A stretch of DNA of 32,686 nucleotides from NCBI GenBank assembly GCA_037133675.1, contig JBAXNR010000039.1, positions 1 to 32,686 of the forward strand. Direction: 5' to 3'. The notes below the pieces were generated by a model. The model worked only from the letters and a program-made list of their open reading frames with translations, did no database searches and had not been told where the DNA came from. The position numbers and the translations under genes are program-made. The DNA is from UBA4132 sp037133675. Its GTDB lineage: Bacteria > Pseudomonadota > Gammaproteobacteria > Methylococcales > Methylomonadaceae. Positions 7,917 to 15,314 of this stretch are shown here, piece by piece. The first letter of the stretch is position 1, and the number at the start of each line of letters is the position of its first letter.

Positions 7917-9563
7917 TTATTTTATGGATTTTTCCAGCTCTTTTTGTTTATCACACCCTTCATTTACTCCGTTTAAGCAGGCTTTTTCATAAAATTGTTG
8001 GGCAGATGTCAATTCATGCAAACCTTCAAAAGCTTGGGCCTTATAAAAATAAAGATCTATCCATGCTTTTGGTATAGGTTCAACAATGGTATTAAAATCA
8101 TCAAGGGCTAGGCGAAACTGTTGGGTTTTTAAATAAGCGAAACCACGGTTGTAATAGTTGTTGGCTAGTTCAGATATTTTCGGCTTTTTTTGCCATTTAT
8201 TTTCTTTGAGTGAACGATTAAAATCTTCTATGGCTTCGGGATAACGGTTTAACATCATTAATTGTCTGCCACGATTATTCAAAATTCTGTCCATTGTAGG
8301 GCAGCTTTTATCATCCTTAATTCGGTTTTTAGCATCATCCCATAGCTTGAATGAATGTGAAAAAGTATCTAATCTAAGCAAAGTCAACGGTATCAGTAAG
8401 CACGCCACGCAAGTCAAGGTTATCACTGTTTGTTTAGCCGTTAATTTTTGACAAAGAAACGGCAAGCAGGCAAAAAGCCCTGCCATCCATAAATAACTGC
8501 GATACAGTACAAAAATTTCTTGAATACGCACCGTTGCCAGTTCGGTAAAAAACAATAACCAAGGGCAAAGCAAACCAAAACCTAGCAAGCCTTTTAAGCC
8601 TCTTTGTAACAATAATCGGACTGCCAAAAAAGGGTAGATAAAAAACCCGATCAACCCCAATACTTCTGGAAATGACCACAACCGTAACGCAAAAGTTTGA
8701 CAAGTATCAATTGACATCAAGCTGGGGCTTGGTATCAGCCATATCCATAAATACTTAAAGAATACAAAAGATTGAGTGAGCATCGACAAGGGGTAGACAA
8801 AACGGGCATCAAAATCTTCTCCCAGTCTCGAAATAAGTTCTGATGCAATAGGTTCATAGGCTTGTCCTAGAATATGTTCTGACTGCCGTTGGAAACCCGC
8901 GAACGCGCCAATCAACGCGTACAGAACAAAGGTTGACCAAACTAACTTAATTCGTTGTTGAGGTTGTGGGCTAATTAGTAATAACAATGCGACTGTCACA
9001 GCGGGAGTCATAATGGCATGTTCTTTTGAAAGAACCGCCAGAAAATAACTTAGCGCGGACGCAGTTAGCCAAAGGCGATTTTCTCGAATCAGCCCTTCTA
9101 AAAATAATCGCCACGTTAGCAAAGTAAAAAAAGTCGCCATTAACGTGGTACGTTGCACTAAATAGGCAACTGCATAAACAGAAACTGGATGCAGTGCGAA
9201 GATTAACGCGCCAAAAAAAGCTAACCAAAATGATGATAAGGTTTTGTCATTTACTTCTATGGGGATGACTAATTCAAATAATCGCCGCAAGAAGAAAAAC
9301 AGCGTCGCGCTAGTGGCAAGATGCAATAACAAATTGCCCAAACGCAACCATATAATCGCATCGCCAAATACTTGCCGAGTCCATACAAAAGTGGCAAGAG
9401 GTAACCAACGTAAATTGAAAATAAATAGTCTATGCAAGTAATAACTAAATTCTTCGCTATGAAAAAATCCAGCATCATCAAAAACCAGAGGATTGCCAAG
9501 AAATTGCGCATAAATTATGACGACAGGAACGCTAAGTGCCAATAATGCCCAAAATATCCTCAT
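7917..9563 (-). CDS. Multi-pass GT-C-like glycosyltransferase with C-terminal TPRs, candidate pilin glycosyltransferase
   Basis: The 548-residue protein has about 10-11 membrane segments in its first ~410 residues and a soluble TPR tail (about 430-540: LNNRGRQLMMLNRYPEAIEDF, YYNRGFAYLKTQQFRLALDDF, YFYKAQAFEGLHELTSAQQFY). The first periplasmic loop carries PLVFDDAGFF, an acidic pair at the position used by PMT/ArnT/TMTC-type GT-C enzymes, which transfer sugars from polyprenyl carriers. It follows tfpZ and pilA on the same strand. By analogy with pseudomonad loci where a GT-C enzyme (TfpW) and a TfpX/TfpZ protein accompany the pilin, it may glycosylate PilA. The family call is moderately sure; the substrate is inferred. 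GGA lies about 8 bases before the ATG. Confidence 0.6.
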   Translation of the reverse strand: MRIFWALLALSVPVVIIYAQFLGNPLVFDDAGFFHSEEFSYYLHRLFIFNLRWLPLATFVWTRQVFGDAIIWLRLGNLLLHLATSATLFFFLRRLFELVIPIEVNDKTLSSFWLAFFGALIFALHPVSVYAVAYLVQRTTLMATFFTLLTWRLFLEGLIRENRLWLTASALSYFLAVLSKEHAIMTPAVTVALLLLISPQPQQRIKLVWSTFVLYALIGAFAGFQRQSEHILGQAYEPIASELISRLGEDFDARFVYPLSMLTQSFVFFKYLWIWLIPSPSLMSIDTCQTFALRLWSFPEVLGLIGFFIYPFLAVRLLLQRGLKGLLGFGLLCPWLLFFTELATVRIQEIFVLYRSYLWMAGLFACLPFLCQKLTAKQTVITLTCVACLLIPLTLLRLDTFSHSFKLWDDAKNRIKDDKSCPTMDRILNNRGRQLMMLNRYPEAIEDFNRSLKENKWQKKPKISELANNYYNRGFAYLKTQQFRLALDDFNTIVEPIPKAWIDLYFYKAQAFEGLHELTSAQQFYEKACLNGVNEGCDKQKELEKSIK

Positions 9564-9648
9564 TCTATTTCCTTTTTGTTGATTTAGAGTGTAAGCAGAA
9601 CTTGTTTTTCATGTTACGGTATTTTCTTAGCGCGGTGACGATAAATCG

Positions 9649-10383
9649 TCAAGACCAAGGATTTATATCAACCACTTTAATAATTTCCGCGCTATCACCA
9701 TCAATCAATACGGACATATCCTTAGTTTTACCACGTAAGGGCAACCATTTAACATGATTATCCTGTATTTCAAGCAGGATATTATTCTTATCCAGTTTAC
9801 GAAGTGCTGATAAAGGCATCGCTCTTTTCAACATTTGTTGTTTGACTTGTTCAAGTGGCACATATAATTCAGGCAATTGTGGCCAATCAGCCCCTCCATC
9901 CAAGGCAGAAATTAAAATTTCCTCAGAACGCTTACGATCAGCAGGAGCGACCGCACCTATCCAACGTGGACGAAACCAACTAATTTTTGCGGTTTCATTG
10001 CCAGCAAGTTCTGCCTTTTTAGCACTTGCTGTATCAATTTCTACGGGTCTTACAATATCAAAACGATCTTGATTAAAAACAATAAAGACAGGACGACCCG
10101 CAAATACGGTAGACATACCATAAATTAATGCTGCTATTTGCAGGGTAGCGATAATGGATAAATCAAGTTTTAAACCAGGTTTGCCACGCTGGTAGACCAC
10201 AAACGTCATCATAGGTCCGATGACTATATCAATAGCTAAAAGCATTAGGAAAATTTCTGTAACGCCTGTTGCCTTGTCTAAGGGTTCTGGATACCAGACA
10301 AAAAAGACCATGATAACAGTAAATACAGCGACTAAACCTGACAATATCAAATGAGTCAGAAATGCGTAAAAACGATTTTTCAT
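9649..10383 (-). CDS. tfpZ: Type IV pilin accessory protein, TfpX/TfpZ family
   Basis: The 244-residue inner-membrane protein is encoded directly downstream of the major pilin, the usual place for TfpX/TfpY/TfpZ (FimB) proteins, which modulate pilin stability and assembly. The N-terminal half has about three membrane segments (LTHLILSGLVAVFTVIMVFF; EIFLMLLAIDIVIGPMMTFVVY; LDLSIIATLQIAALIYG), with the family-typical DIVIGP and K.DLSIIA.LQ.AAL.YG blocks. The remainder is periplasmic. No good SD precedes the ATG. It lies behind the pilA terminator, so expression probably needs read-through or a weak promoter of its own. Confidence 0.85.
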   Translation of the reverse strand: MKNRFYAFLTHLILSGLVAVFTVIMVFFVWYPEPLDKATGVTEIFLMLLAIDIVIGPMMTFVVYQRGKPGLKLDLSIIATLQIAALIYGMSTVFAGRPVFIVFNQDRFDIVRPVEIDTASAKKAELAGNETAKISWFRPRWIGAVAPADRKRSEEILISALDGGADWPQLPELYVPLEQVKQQMLKRAMPLSALRKLDKNNILLEIQDNHVKWLPLRGKTKDMSVLIDGDSAEIIKVVDINPWS

Positions 10384-10472
10384 TGGGAAATAGAATGCTA
10401 AAAAGTTAGGAGAGAATTAGTTTAGCAAACTGCTAAAAAAGACACTAGCTACATAAAACCAGTAGACACAAA

Positions 10473-10504
10473 AAACCCCCGCTAAAAATTTCTAGCGGGG
10501 GTTT
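10473..10504 (-). terminator. Rho-independent terminator of pilA
   Basis: On the minus strand, AAACCCCCGCTA (complement of 10493-10504) pairs with TAGCGGGGGTTT (complement of 10473-10484), followed by a run of T residues. The strong G+C stem suits a highly expressed monocistronic pilin transcript with partial read-through into tfpZ. Confidence 0.9.
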
Positions 10505-10552
10505 ATTTGTAGCAATCAATCTTAATTCAAACTAGCTTGCAAACATCACTAA

Positions 10553-11086
10553 TTAAGCGCGGCAGTTAGAAGGAACATATTTGTCTTCAAGTGTACCAAC
10601 AACACCAGAAAGTACATCTACAGCGGGAGCTGTTTTAGAATGGCATTCCCAGTTAATAGAACCTGATGTTGGAGGAGTACCTGCGGTAGGTGTTGAGGCA
10701 CCAGTAATAGGTATTAACTTTATGGTAGGAGAACTTGCAGCAATTTTGTTTGTGTATGTAATGGTAATAATGCCAGTAATAGCATCAATTGAAACACCAC
10801 TATTTTTGTTGGTACTACGATCTCCTTGCGCAGGCACTACGACAGTGGAAACATTGATAGTTGAATTTGGTGCTGTCCAGCCATTGGCAAATGGTGCGCC
10901 ATTTGCTGCATTTTCAGCAACTGCGGTTTTTGCAGAAGCGGCTAAAGCCAAACCTTCTGTTACTTTTGCTCTAACGATATAGTCTTGGTAAGCTGGAATC
11001 GCAATTGATGCCAAAATACCGATGATCGCAACAACGATCATCAATTCGATCAAGGTAAAACCTTGTTGTAATTTTGAAGCTTTCAT
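10553..11086 (-). CDS. pilA: Type IVa major pilin
   Basis: This is the structural subunit of type IV pili. The class III leader MKASKLQQG is cut before F10, giving mature FTLIELMIVVAIIGILASIA with the essential Glu at mature position 5. The hydrophobic N-terminal helix runs about 10-40. A C-terminal pair of cysteines (WECHSK and PSNCRA) forms the D-region loop. The ATG at 11086 is chosen over an in-frame GTG at 11095, because the GTG is part of the SD (AAGGTG), which lies correctly before the ATG. The product is 177 residues. It has a sigma-54 promoter upstream and a strong terminator downstream, with tfpZ and a glycosyltransferase-like gene following. Confidence 0.96.
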   Translation of the reverse strand: MKASKLQQGFTLIELMIVVAIIGILASIAIPAYQDYIVRAKVTEGLALAASAKTAVAENAANGAPFANGWTAPNSTINVSTVVVPAQGDRSTNKNSGVSIDAITGIITITYTNKIAASSPTIKLIPITGASTPTAGTPPTSGSINWECHSKTAPAVDVLSGVVGTLEDKYVPSNCRA

Positions 11087-11144
11087 GATAATCACCTTTT
11101 TATTGGTTGTTTGTTTGGTTTACAATTTAATTACATTTCTGGTT

Positions 11145-11162
11145 AAGCACGCAGTATGCCAA
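11145..11162 (-). promoter_or_regulatory. Sigma-54 (-24/-12) promoter of pilA
   Basis: On the minus strand the sequence reads TTGGCATACTGCGTGCTT, with GG and GC separated by exactly 10 bases as required for RpoN promoters (consensus TGGCAC-N5-TTGCA). It lies about 60 bp upstream of the pilA start. pilA in many gammaproteobacteria is RpoN/PilR-dependent. A TGTCA/TGACA cluster at 11315-11340 could be activator sites, but this is speculative. Confidence 0.8.
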
Positions 11163-11320
11163 TTTTTTTAGATGCTGGTCTAAATTAAAGAATTTATCAC
11201 TGTACGCGCCTTTATGCTTGAGTTGCCCAAAACAATTAAGCTAAAAAAACATTTAAACCTCTCTTCAAATACAATCAAAACCCTATGGCTAATAACGCAA
11301 TCTAGGCAACTGCTATGTCA

Positions 11321-11818
11321 CTATGTGACAGATTTTGTCAGCACTGGGTGTTGCCAATGACCTGATTTGCCCCCTGCTTTTTCTAATAATTGTATAGACT
11401 GAATGCTCATGCCACGATCAACGCCTTTACACATATCATAGATAGTCAGTAATGCGCAGGCAGTAGCCGTCAATGCCTCCATTTCTACGCCTGTTTGAGC
11501 CTGAGTTTTTACCGTGGTTTGGCAACGTACTCGGTTATTATTTACCTCGGTAGTGAGATTAATTTCGACGTGCGTTAACGCCAATGAATGGCACAGTGGA
11601 ATTAACTCCGCTGTTTTCTTACTTGCCATAATGCCCGCTATTCGTGCAATGGCTAACACATCGCCTTTTTTATGTTCGCCATTGATGATTAGCTGTAGCG
11701 TTTCAGGCTGCATTTCAATATAACCTTCAGTGATTGCAGTACGTTGAGTCGTTGCTTTTTCGCCAACATCGACCATGTGTGCTTCGCCAGACGAATTAAA
11801 ATGAGGTGATTGTGTCAT
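11321..11818 (-). CDS. moaC: Cyclic pyranopterin monophosphate synthase
   Basis: It acts with MoaA to convert GTP to cyclic pyranopterin monophosphate, the first stage of molybdenum cofactor synthesis. At 165 residues it is complete. The N-terminus has GEAHMVDVGEK; the middle has KKGDVLAIARIAGIMASKKT and ELIPLCHSLAL; the C-terminal part has GVEMEALTATACALLTIYDM, CKGVDRGM and LLEKAGGKSG, with the catalytic Lys/Asp region. It is transcribed divergently from moaDE and convergently towards the pilA control region, ending about 160 bp from the sigma-54 promoter. Confidence 0.96.
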   Translation of the reverse strand: MTQSPHFNSSGEAHMVDVGEKATTQRTAITEGYIEMQPETLQLIINGEHKKGDVLAIARIAGIMASKKTAELIPLCHSLALTHVEINLTTEVNNNRVRCQTTVKTQAQTGVEMEALTATACALLTIYDMCKGVDRGMSIQSIQLLEKAGGKSGHWQHPVLTKSVT

Positions 11819-11832
11819 TTGACTATGATATT

Positions 11833-11861
11833 TTGATTAAAGATACCGTATTATCTACACT
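11833..11861 (+). promoter_or_regulatory. Possible sigma-70 promoter of moaDE
   Basis: TTGATT (11833-11838), a 17-bp spacer and TACACT (11856-11861) lie 22 bp before the moaD ATG. The match is moderate, and the alternative TTGACT at 11819 lacks a convincing -10. Confidence 0.35.
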
Positions 11862-11883
11862 TTTTGCACTTGCTGGAATAAGT

Positions 11884-12117
11884 ATGTCTATTAAAGTTCG
11901 TTATTTTGCTAGTTTAAAAGAAAGCCTAGGTCGTGCAGAAGACGATTTTGCCCACACAGGTTTGTTATCCATCCGTGAACTCTGGCAGCGTGTTAATGCA
12001 GCAACACCTTTACCCGACAATATATTGGTCGCTGTTAATATGGACTACGTTGATCTTAATCATCTGGTTAAAGACGGTGATGAAGTGGCTTTTTTTCCTC
12101 CTGTCACAGGAGGTTAG
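11884..12117 (+). CDS. moaD: Molybdopterin synthase small (sulfur carrier) subunit
   Basis: The ubiquitin-like sulfur carrier donates thiocarboxylate sulfur from its C-terminus to precursor Z within the MoaD-MoaE complex. It has 77 residues when started at ATG 11884 (MSIKVRYFASLKE). A longer in-frame extension to 11806 exists but overlaps moaC and is not typical of the family. The C-terminus VAFFPPVTGG has the essential Gly-Gly. The moaE SD (GGAGG) is embedded in the last codons and moaE starts 3 bases after the stop, so the subunits are coupled. Confidence 0.94.
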   Translation: MSIKVRYFASLKESLGRAEDDFAHTGLLSIRELWQRVNAATPLPDNILVAVNMDYVDLNHLVKDGDEVAFFPPVTGG

Positions 12118-12119
12118 TT

Positions 12120-12563
12120 ATGACTATCATTATTTGCACTGAGAGTTTTGACCCTTGGCAAGAAATTCAACAGTATCAAAAGCTGACAAAAACCAAATAC
12201 GGTGCGACCAGTATTTTTATCGGCACAATGCGTGATTTTAATGACGGCGATGAAGTCAAAGCCATGACGCTAGAATATTATCAAGGCATGACTGAAAAGC
12301 AGTTGGAAAAAATTATTGCAGAGGCAAAGCAACAATGGGCGGTGCTTGATGTGTTAATCGTACATCGTGTCGGAGAAATTTTACCGAATCAAGCCATTGT
12401 CTTGGTATCTGTCTGGACTATGCACCGAGGTGATGCCTTTGATGCTTGTCGATATATTATGGAAGCCTTAAAATCACACGCCCCTTTTTGGAAAAAAGAG
12501 TTGCTATCAACAGACAAAGAACGTTGGGTGTTGCACAATACCGATGGTTATAATTCTAACTAG
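12120..12563 (+). CDS. moaE: Molybdopterin synthase catalytic subunit
   Basis: The large subunit of molybdopterin synthase inserts two sulfurs into precursor Z to make molybdopterin. It has 147 residues with YGATSIFIGTMRDFNDG near the N-terminus, LEYYQGMTEK, VHRVGEILPNQAIVLVSV, and the catalytic lysine region ALKSHAPFWKKE (K118 and K125). It follows moaD with 2 intervening bases. No moaA or moaB is present in the window. Confidence 0.96.
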   Translation: MTIIICTESFDPWQEIQQYQKLTKTKYGATSIFIGTMRDFNDGDEVKAMTLEYYQGMTEKQLEKIIAEAKQQWAVLDVLIVHRVGEILPNQAIVLVSVWTMHRGDAFDACRYIMEALKSHAPFWKKELLSTDKERWVLHNTDGYNSN

Positions 12564-12640
12564 ATTACACGCCATCACTCTCGACTGCTTGGTTACTGAT
12601 GTTTCAAACCTTTGTTGTGTTTAATCATCATTTTGTTGTA

Positions 12641-12696
12641 CTGTCACACAACTGTAACACTGTCGTCATAAACACGTCATTTTTCGACCTTATTCT
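12641..12696 (+). promoter_or_regulatory. Four-unit Pho box with spaced -10
   Basis: Four 7-mers recur at an exact 11-bp period: CTGTCAC (12641), CTGTAAC (12652), TCGTCAT (12663) and ACGTCAT (12674). This matches the PhoB recognition pattern (CTGTCAT units with 4-bp spacers). A -10-like TATTCT (12691-12696) follows 10 bp after the last unit, the normal geometry in which the Pho box replaces the -35. It lies about 40 bp before the porin start. Confidence 0.8.
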
Positions 12697-12734
12697 TGCC
12701 TTAGTTTTTTGACAATAATAACCGAGAGCAAAAC

Positions 12735-14351
12735 ATGAAATTTTCTAAGCTGACAATGGCAATCGCTGTTGCATTAACGGCGAGCGCGTCTTCTAGCGCG
12801 ATTGCCATGAGTCTTTACGTTGACACAAAAACCAAACAAATTTACGCAGAACCAGGTCGTGGTCGCGTGTTAATGGGTGAATTTGAAAAAGTTGGCGATA
12901 AACCACAAGTAGCTCCAGCGGCAGATGCAAATGAAATTGCTGCTGTTCGTCAAGACTTGGATATGAAAACCAACGAAATTAAAGCCTTACAAGAACACGC
13001 CGAAGAGGCAAGTAAAGCACCACACGTTGAGATGACCGATAATGGTTTTGAAATGAAATCTAAAGACGGTAACTTTACAGCGGCTGTTAATGGTCGTATG
13101 CAGGTTGACTCGCAAGTCAATGTGAATCAACAAACTACTCAGGCAACAGGTGCTAATCCCCAAAACCAGTTAGCTGATGGTGTGGCTTTACGTCGTGCGC
13201 GTTTAGGTGTTGAAGGTACTTTCTTCAAAGATTGGGGCTACAAATTTGAATACGATTTCACACGCGGTAATGGTACAGTCGCTGCGGGTGTGACCGATGC
13301 CTATATTAAATGGGGTTACAACAAAGACTTTTCACTTAAAGTGGGTGCGTTTAAAGAACCATTCAGCTTGGAAGAAGCTACCAGTAACCGTTACATCACG
13401 TTCATCGAACGTAACATGATTACCAACACTTTTGTTGATAACCTGAATACTTACAAATTGGGTATTGGTGCCAACTACGCCGCTGAACGCTGGCAAACAG
13501 GTGTTTCGTTACAAACTGAACCAGTGGGTAACAATGGTCAAACTACTGCGCCATTCGGTACCGCTGCACCATTTGCAGTTAATAATGCCAATGGTGGTGT
13601 CAATCGTTCTGGCGGCAGTGGCGATACCAGCTGGGAAGCCAATGCTCGCGTAACGGGTATGCCGTGGATGGAAAGCAAAACCAAATTCTGGCATATTGGT
13701 GCATCTGGTTCTTACATGAACATCAACAACAATTATAATGCCAACGGATCGTTTTCTAATGGCGGTGTCGCTTTCGCAGCTAACCCCAGTACCAACGTAG
13801 ATCGTAGTAGTGTATTGTCAACGGGTAACTTAACTTCTGGTAATGTCAATGCGACTGGTAGTCGTACTGCCAACCACATCACCCGTTTTGGTGCTGAAAC
13901 AGCATTGGTTTATGGACCATTCTCAACACAGGCAGAATACATACAAGCCAATGTCTCAGGTACTGGCTATCACAATGCCACAATGGATGGTTATTATGGT
14001 TATGCAACTTACTTCCTGACGGGTGAATCACGCGCTTATAAAGGCAGTACAGGTGCATGGAATCGCTTGAAACCCAATCGTAACTTCGATATGAAAGGCG
14101 GTTGGGGCGCATGGGAACTTGCAGGCGGTTATGACTACATCAACCTAAATAGCAGCTCAATTAACGGCGGACGTATGTCAGTCGCCAAGTTTGGTATCAA
14201 CTGGTATCCAAACTCGCATGTTCGTGTAATGACAAACTATGTTAAAACCCTAGATATTAATACTAATGGAACAGCAGTTGGTTCACGCGCCAATAGCTTT
14301 AATAACGGTGATTTTGATATTATCGAAACACGCGTTCAACTTGACTGGTAA
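12735..14351 (+). CDS. Phosphate-selective porin O/P-type outer-membrane protein
   Basis: The 538-residue outer-membrane channel probably facilitates uptake of phosphate or polyphosphate. It has a signal peptide of about 24 residues (ending SSAIA), a charged stretch of probable coiled coil around 60-95, then a beta-barrel starting near GFEMKSKDGNFTAAVNGRMQ. LRRARLGVEGTFFKDWGYKFEYDF and DAYIKWGYNKDFSLKVGAFKEPF are typical of the OprO/OprP family. It ends in an aromatic residue (VQLDW), as expected for BAM recognition, although Trp is less usual than Phe. The Pho box upstream independently supports phosphate-starvation control. A terminator follows. Confidence 0.85.
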   Translation: MKFSKLTMAIAVALTASASSSAIAMSLYVDTKTKQIYAEPGRGRVLMGEFEKVGDKPQVAPAADANEIAAVRQDLDMKTNEIKALQEHAEEASKAPHVEMTDNGFEMKSKDGNFTAAVNGRMQVDSQVNVNQQTTQATGANPQNQLADGVALRRARLGVEGTFFKDWGYKFEYDFTRGNGTVAAGVTDAYIKWGYNKDFSLKVGAFKEPFSLEEATSNRYITFIERNMITNTFVDNLNTYKLGIGANYAAERWQTGVSLQTEPVGNNGQTTAPFGTAAPFAVNNANGGVNRSGGSGDTSWEANARVTGMPWMESKTKFWHIGASGSYMNINNNYNANGSFSNGGVAFAANPSTNVDRSSVLSTGNLTSGNVNATGSRTANHITRFGAETALVYGPFSTQAEYIQANVSGTGYHNATMDGYYGYATYFLTGESRAYKGSTGAWNRLKPNRNFDMKGGWGAWELAGGYDYINLNSSSINGGRMSVAKFGINWYPNSHVRVMTNYVKTLDINTNGTAVGSRANSFNNGDFDIIETRVQLDW

Positions 14352-14427
14352 CCGCTTAGCGTAGCTTGTAGAATGGGTAGAGGCGATAGCCGAAACCGAT
14401 CAACAACACTAGCCGATCAAAATCAAT

Positions 14428-14465
14428 AAAAAGCCACATTGGTTAATCCAATGTGGCTTTTTTTG
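14428..14465 (+). terminator. Rho-independent terminator after the porin gene
   Basis: AAAAAGCCACATTGG (14428-14442) pairs with CCAATGTGGCTTTTT (14448-14462) around a 5-base loop and runs into further T residues. It works in both orientations. Confidence 0.9.
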
Positions 14466-14496
14466 TAGCGGGTTAAACCCTGTTATCTAGGTTTTA

Positions 14497-14530
14497 ATGA
14501 CTGCCAGTCCTTTAAAGGACTGACAGTCAT
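14497..14530. repeat. 34-bp near-perfect palindrome
   Basis: 14497-14513 and 14514-14530 are reverse complements in 16 of 17 positions with no loop (centre CCTTT|AAAGG). It lies in a 374-bp gene-free stretch after the porin terminator. Apart from the terminator and this palindrome I see nothing else there except the putative FKBP promoter region near 14690. It may be an operator or a cruciform-forming repeat. Confidence 0.6.
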
Positions 14531-14725
14531 ACTCAAAAATAAAAGCAACAGATTTAATCCACTGTCTAGTTTTGCAATCCATTCATTTATCACTAAATAA
14601 TCTAACCATCAGACCAAACAAAAGAACGGCTGCTAAATAGTTCAAAATCAACTCAATAATATTAGTCAGGAAAACTATTTTTTTGATACACTAGCGATCT
14701 TACATTATCTTAAAAGGGGAATATC

Positions 14726-15205
14726 GTGAGAAAAATTCAAACGCAAATTCTTTCAATTGCTACTGTTATGCTGATAGGAATTACTATGTTTTCAATGGCA
14801 AACGCCACTACACCTGAAGAAAATAGCACGGCTGGGTCTACCTTCCTTGCGGAAAATGCTAAAAAAGCCAATATTGTCACTACCGCTAGTGGCTTGCAAT
14901 ACGAAGTTTTGACTAAAGGCTCAGGGACTGTTTCACCGTCTGCCACTGACACAGTGACTGTGCATTACAAAGGCACAACGCTGGACGGTAAAGTATTTGA
15001 TAGTTCTTATGATCGTGGTGCGCCTGCTTCGTTTCCATTAAACCGCGTTATTGCAGGTTGGACAGAAGGCGTACAGTTAATGAAAGTAGGTGATAAATTC
15101 CGCTTTTATATTCCCGCTAATTTAGCTTATGGTTCAGAAGGCGCGGGTCGTGATATTGGTCCGAATTCCACGCTCATTTTTGAAGTTGAACTGATTAAAA
15201 TTTAG
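14726..15205 (+). CDS. Periplasmic FKBP-type peptidyl-prolyl cis-trans isomerase
   Basis: It catalyses proline isomerisation during folding of exported proteins. GTG start with SD AAGGGGA (14714-14720). A signal peptide of about 27 residues (IGITMFSMANA) precedes a short linker and a single FKBP domain (about 53-159): TVTVHYKGTTLDGKVFDSSYDRG, PLNRVIAGWTEGVQLMKVGDKFRFYIPANLAYG, and STLIFEVELIKI. It is short (159 residues) and lacks the N-terminal dimerisation domain of FkpA/Mip. It is probably monocistronic; two GTTGGGG-type hairpins follow. Confidence 0.93.
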   Translation: MRKIQTQILSIATVMLIGITMFSMANATTPEENSTAGSTFLAENAKKANIVTTASGLQYEVLTKGSGTVSPSATDTVTVHYKGTTLDGKVFDSSYDRGAPASFPLNRVIAGWTEGVQLMKVGDKFRFYIPANLAYGSEGAGRDIGPNSTLIFEVELIKI

Positions 15206-15219
15206 TAATCGTTTCGTAA

Positions 15220-15299
15220 GTTGGGGTAAGTGTGCGAACCCCGACAATAGTTATCCACCTCTTTTTAAGTGTTGGGGTTTGATCTCACCCCAACCTACA
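15220..15299. repeat. Double hairpin of the CCTACA-tailed palindrome family
   Basis: GTTGGGG (15220-15226) pairs with CCCCGAC (15239-15245), including a G-T pair. GTTGGGGT (15271-15278) pairs perfectly with ACCCCAAC (15287-15294), followed by CTACA. The CCTACA tail is shared with palindromes at 2326, 30747 and the reconstructed IS110 target. It can terminate the FKBP transcript before rlmKL. Confidence 0.65.
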
Positions 15300-15314
15300 T
15301 CTCGTTAAACCCCC

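Noticed and set aside
11093..11095. GTG start for pilA
   Set aside because: The GTG is part of the SD; ATG 11086 gives the standard 9-residue prepilin leader.
11806..11883. N-terminal extension of MoaD
   Set aside because: It would overlap moaC, carries a hydrophobic leader not found in MoaD, and leaves no room for the divergent promoters.
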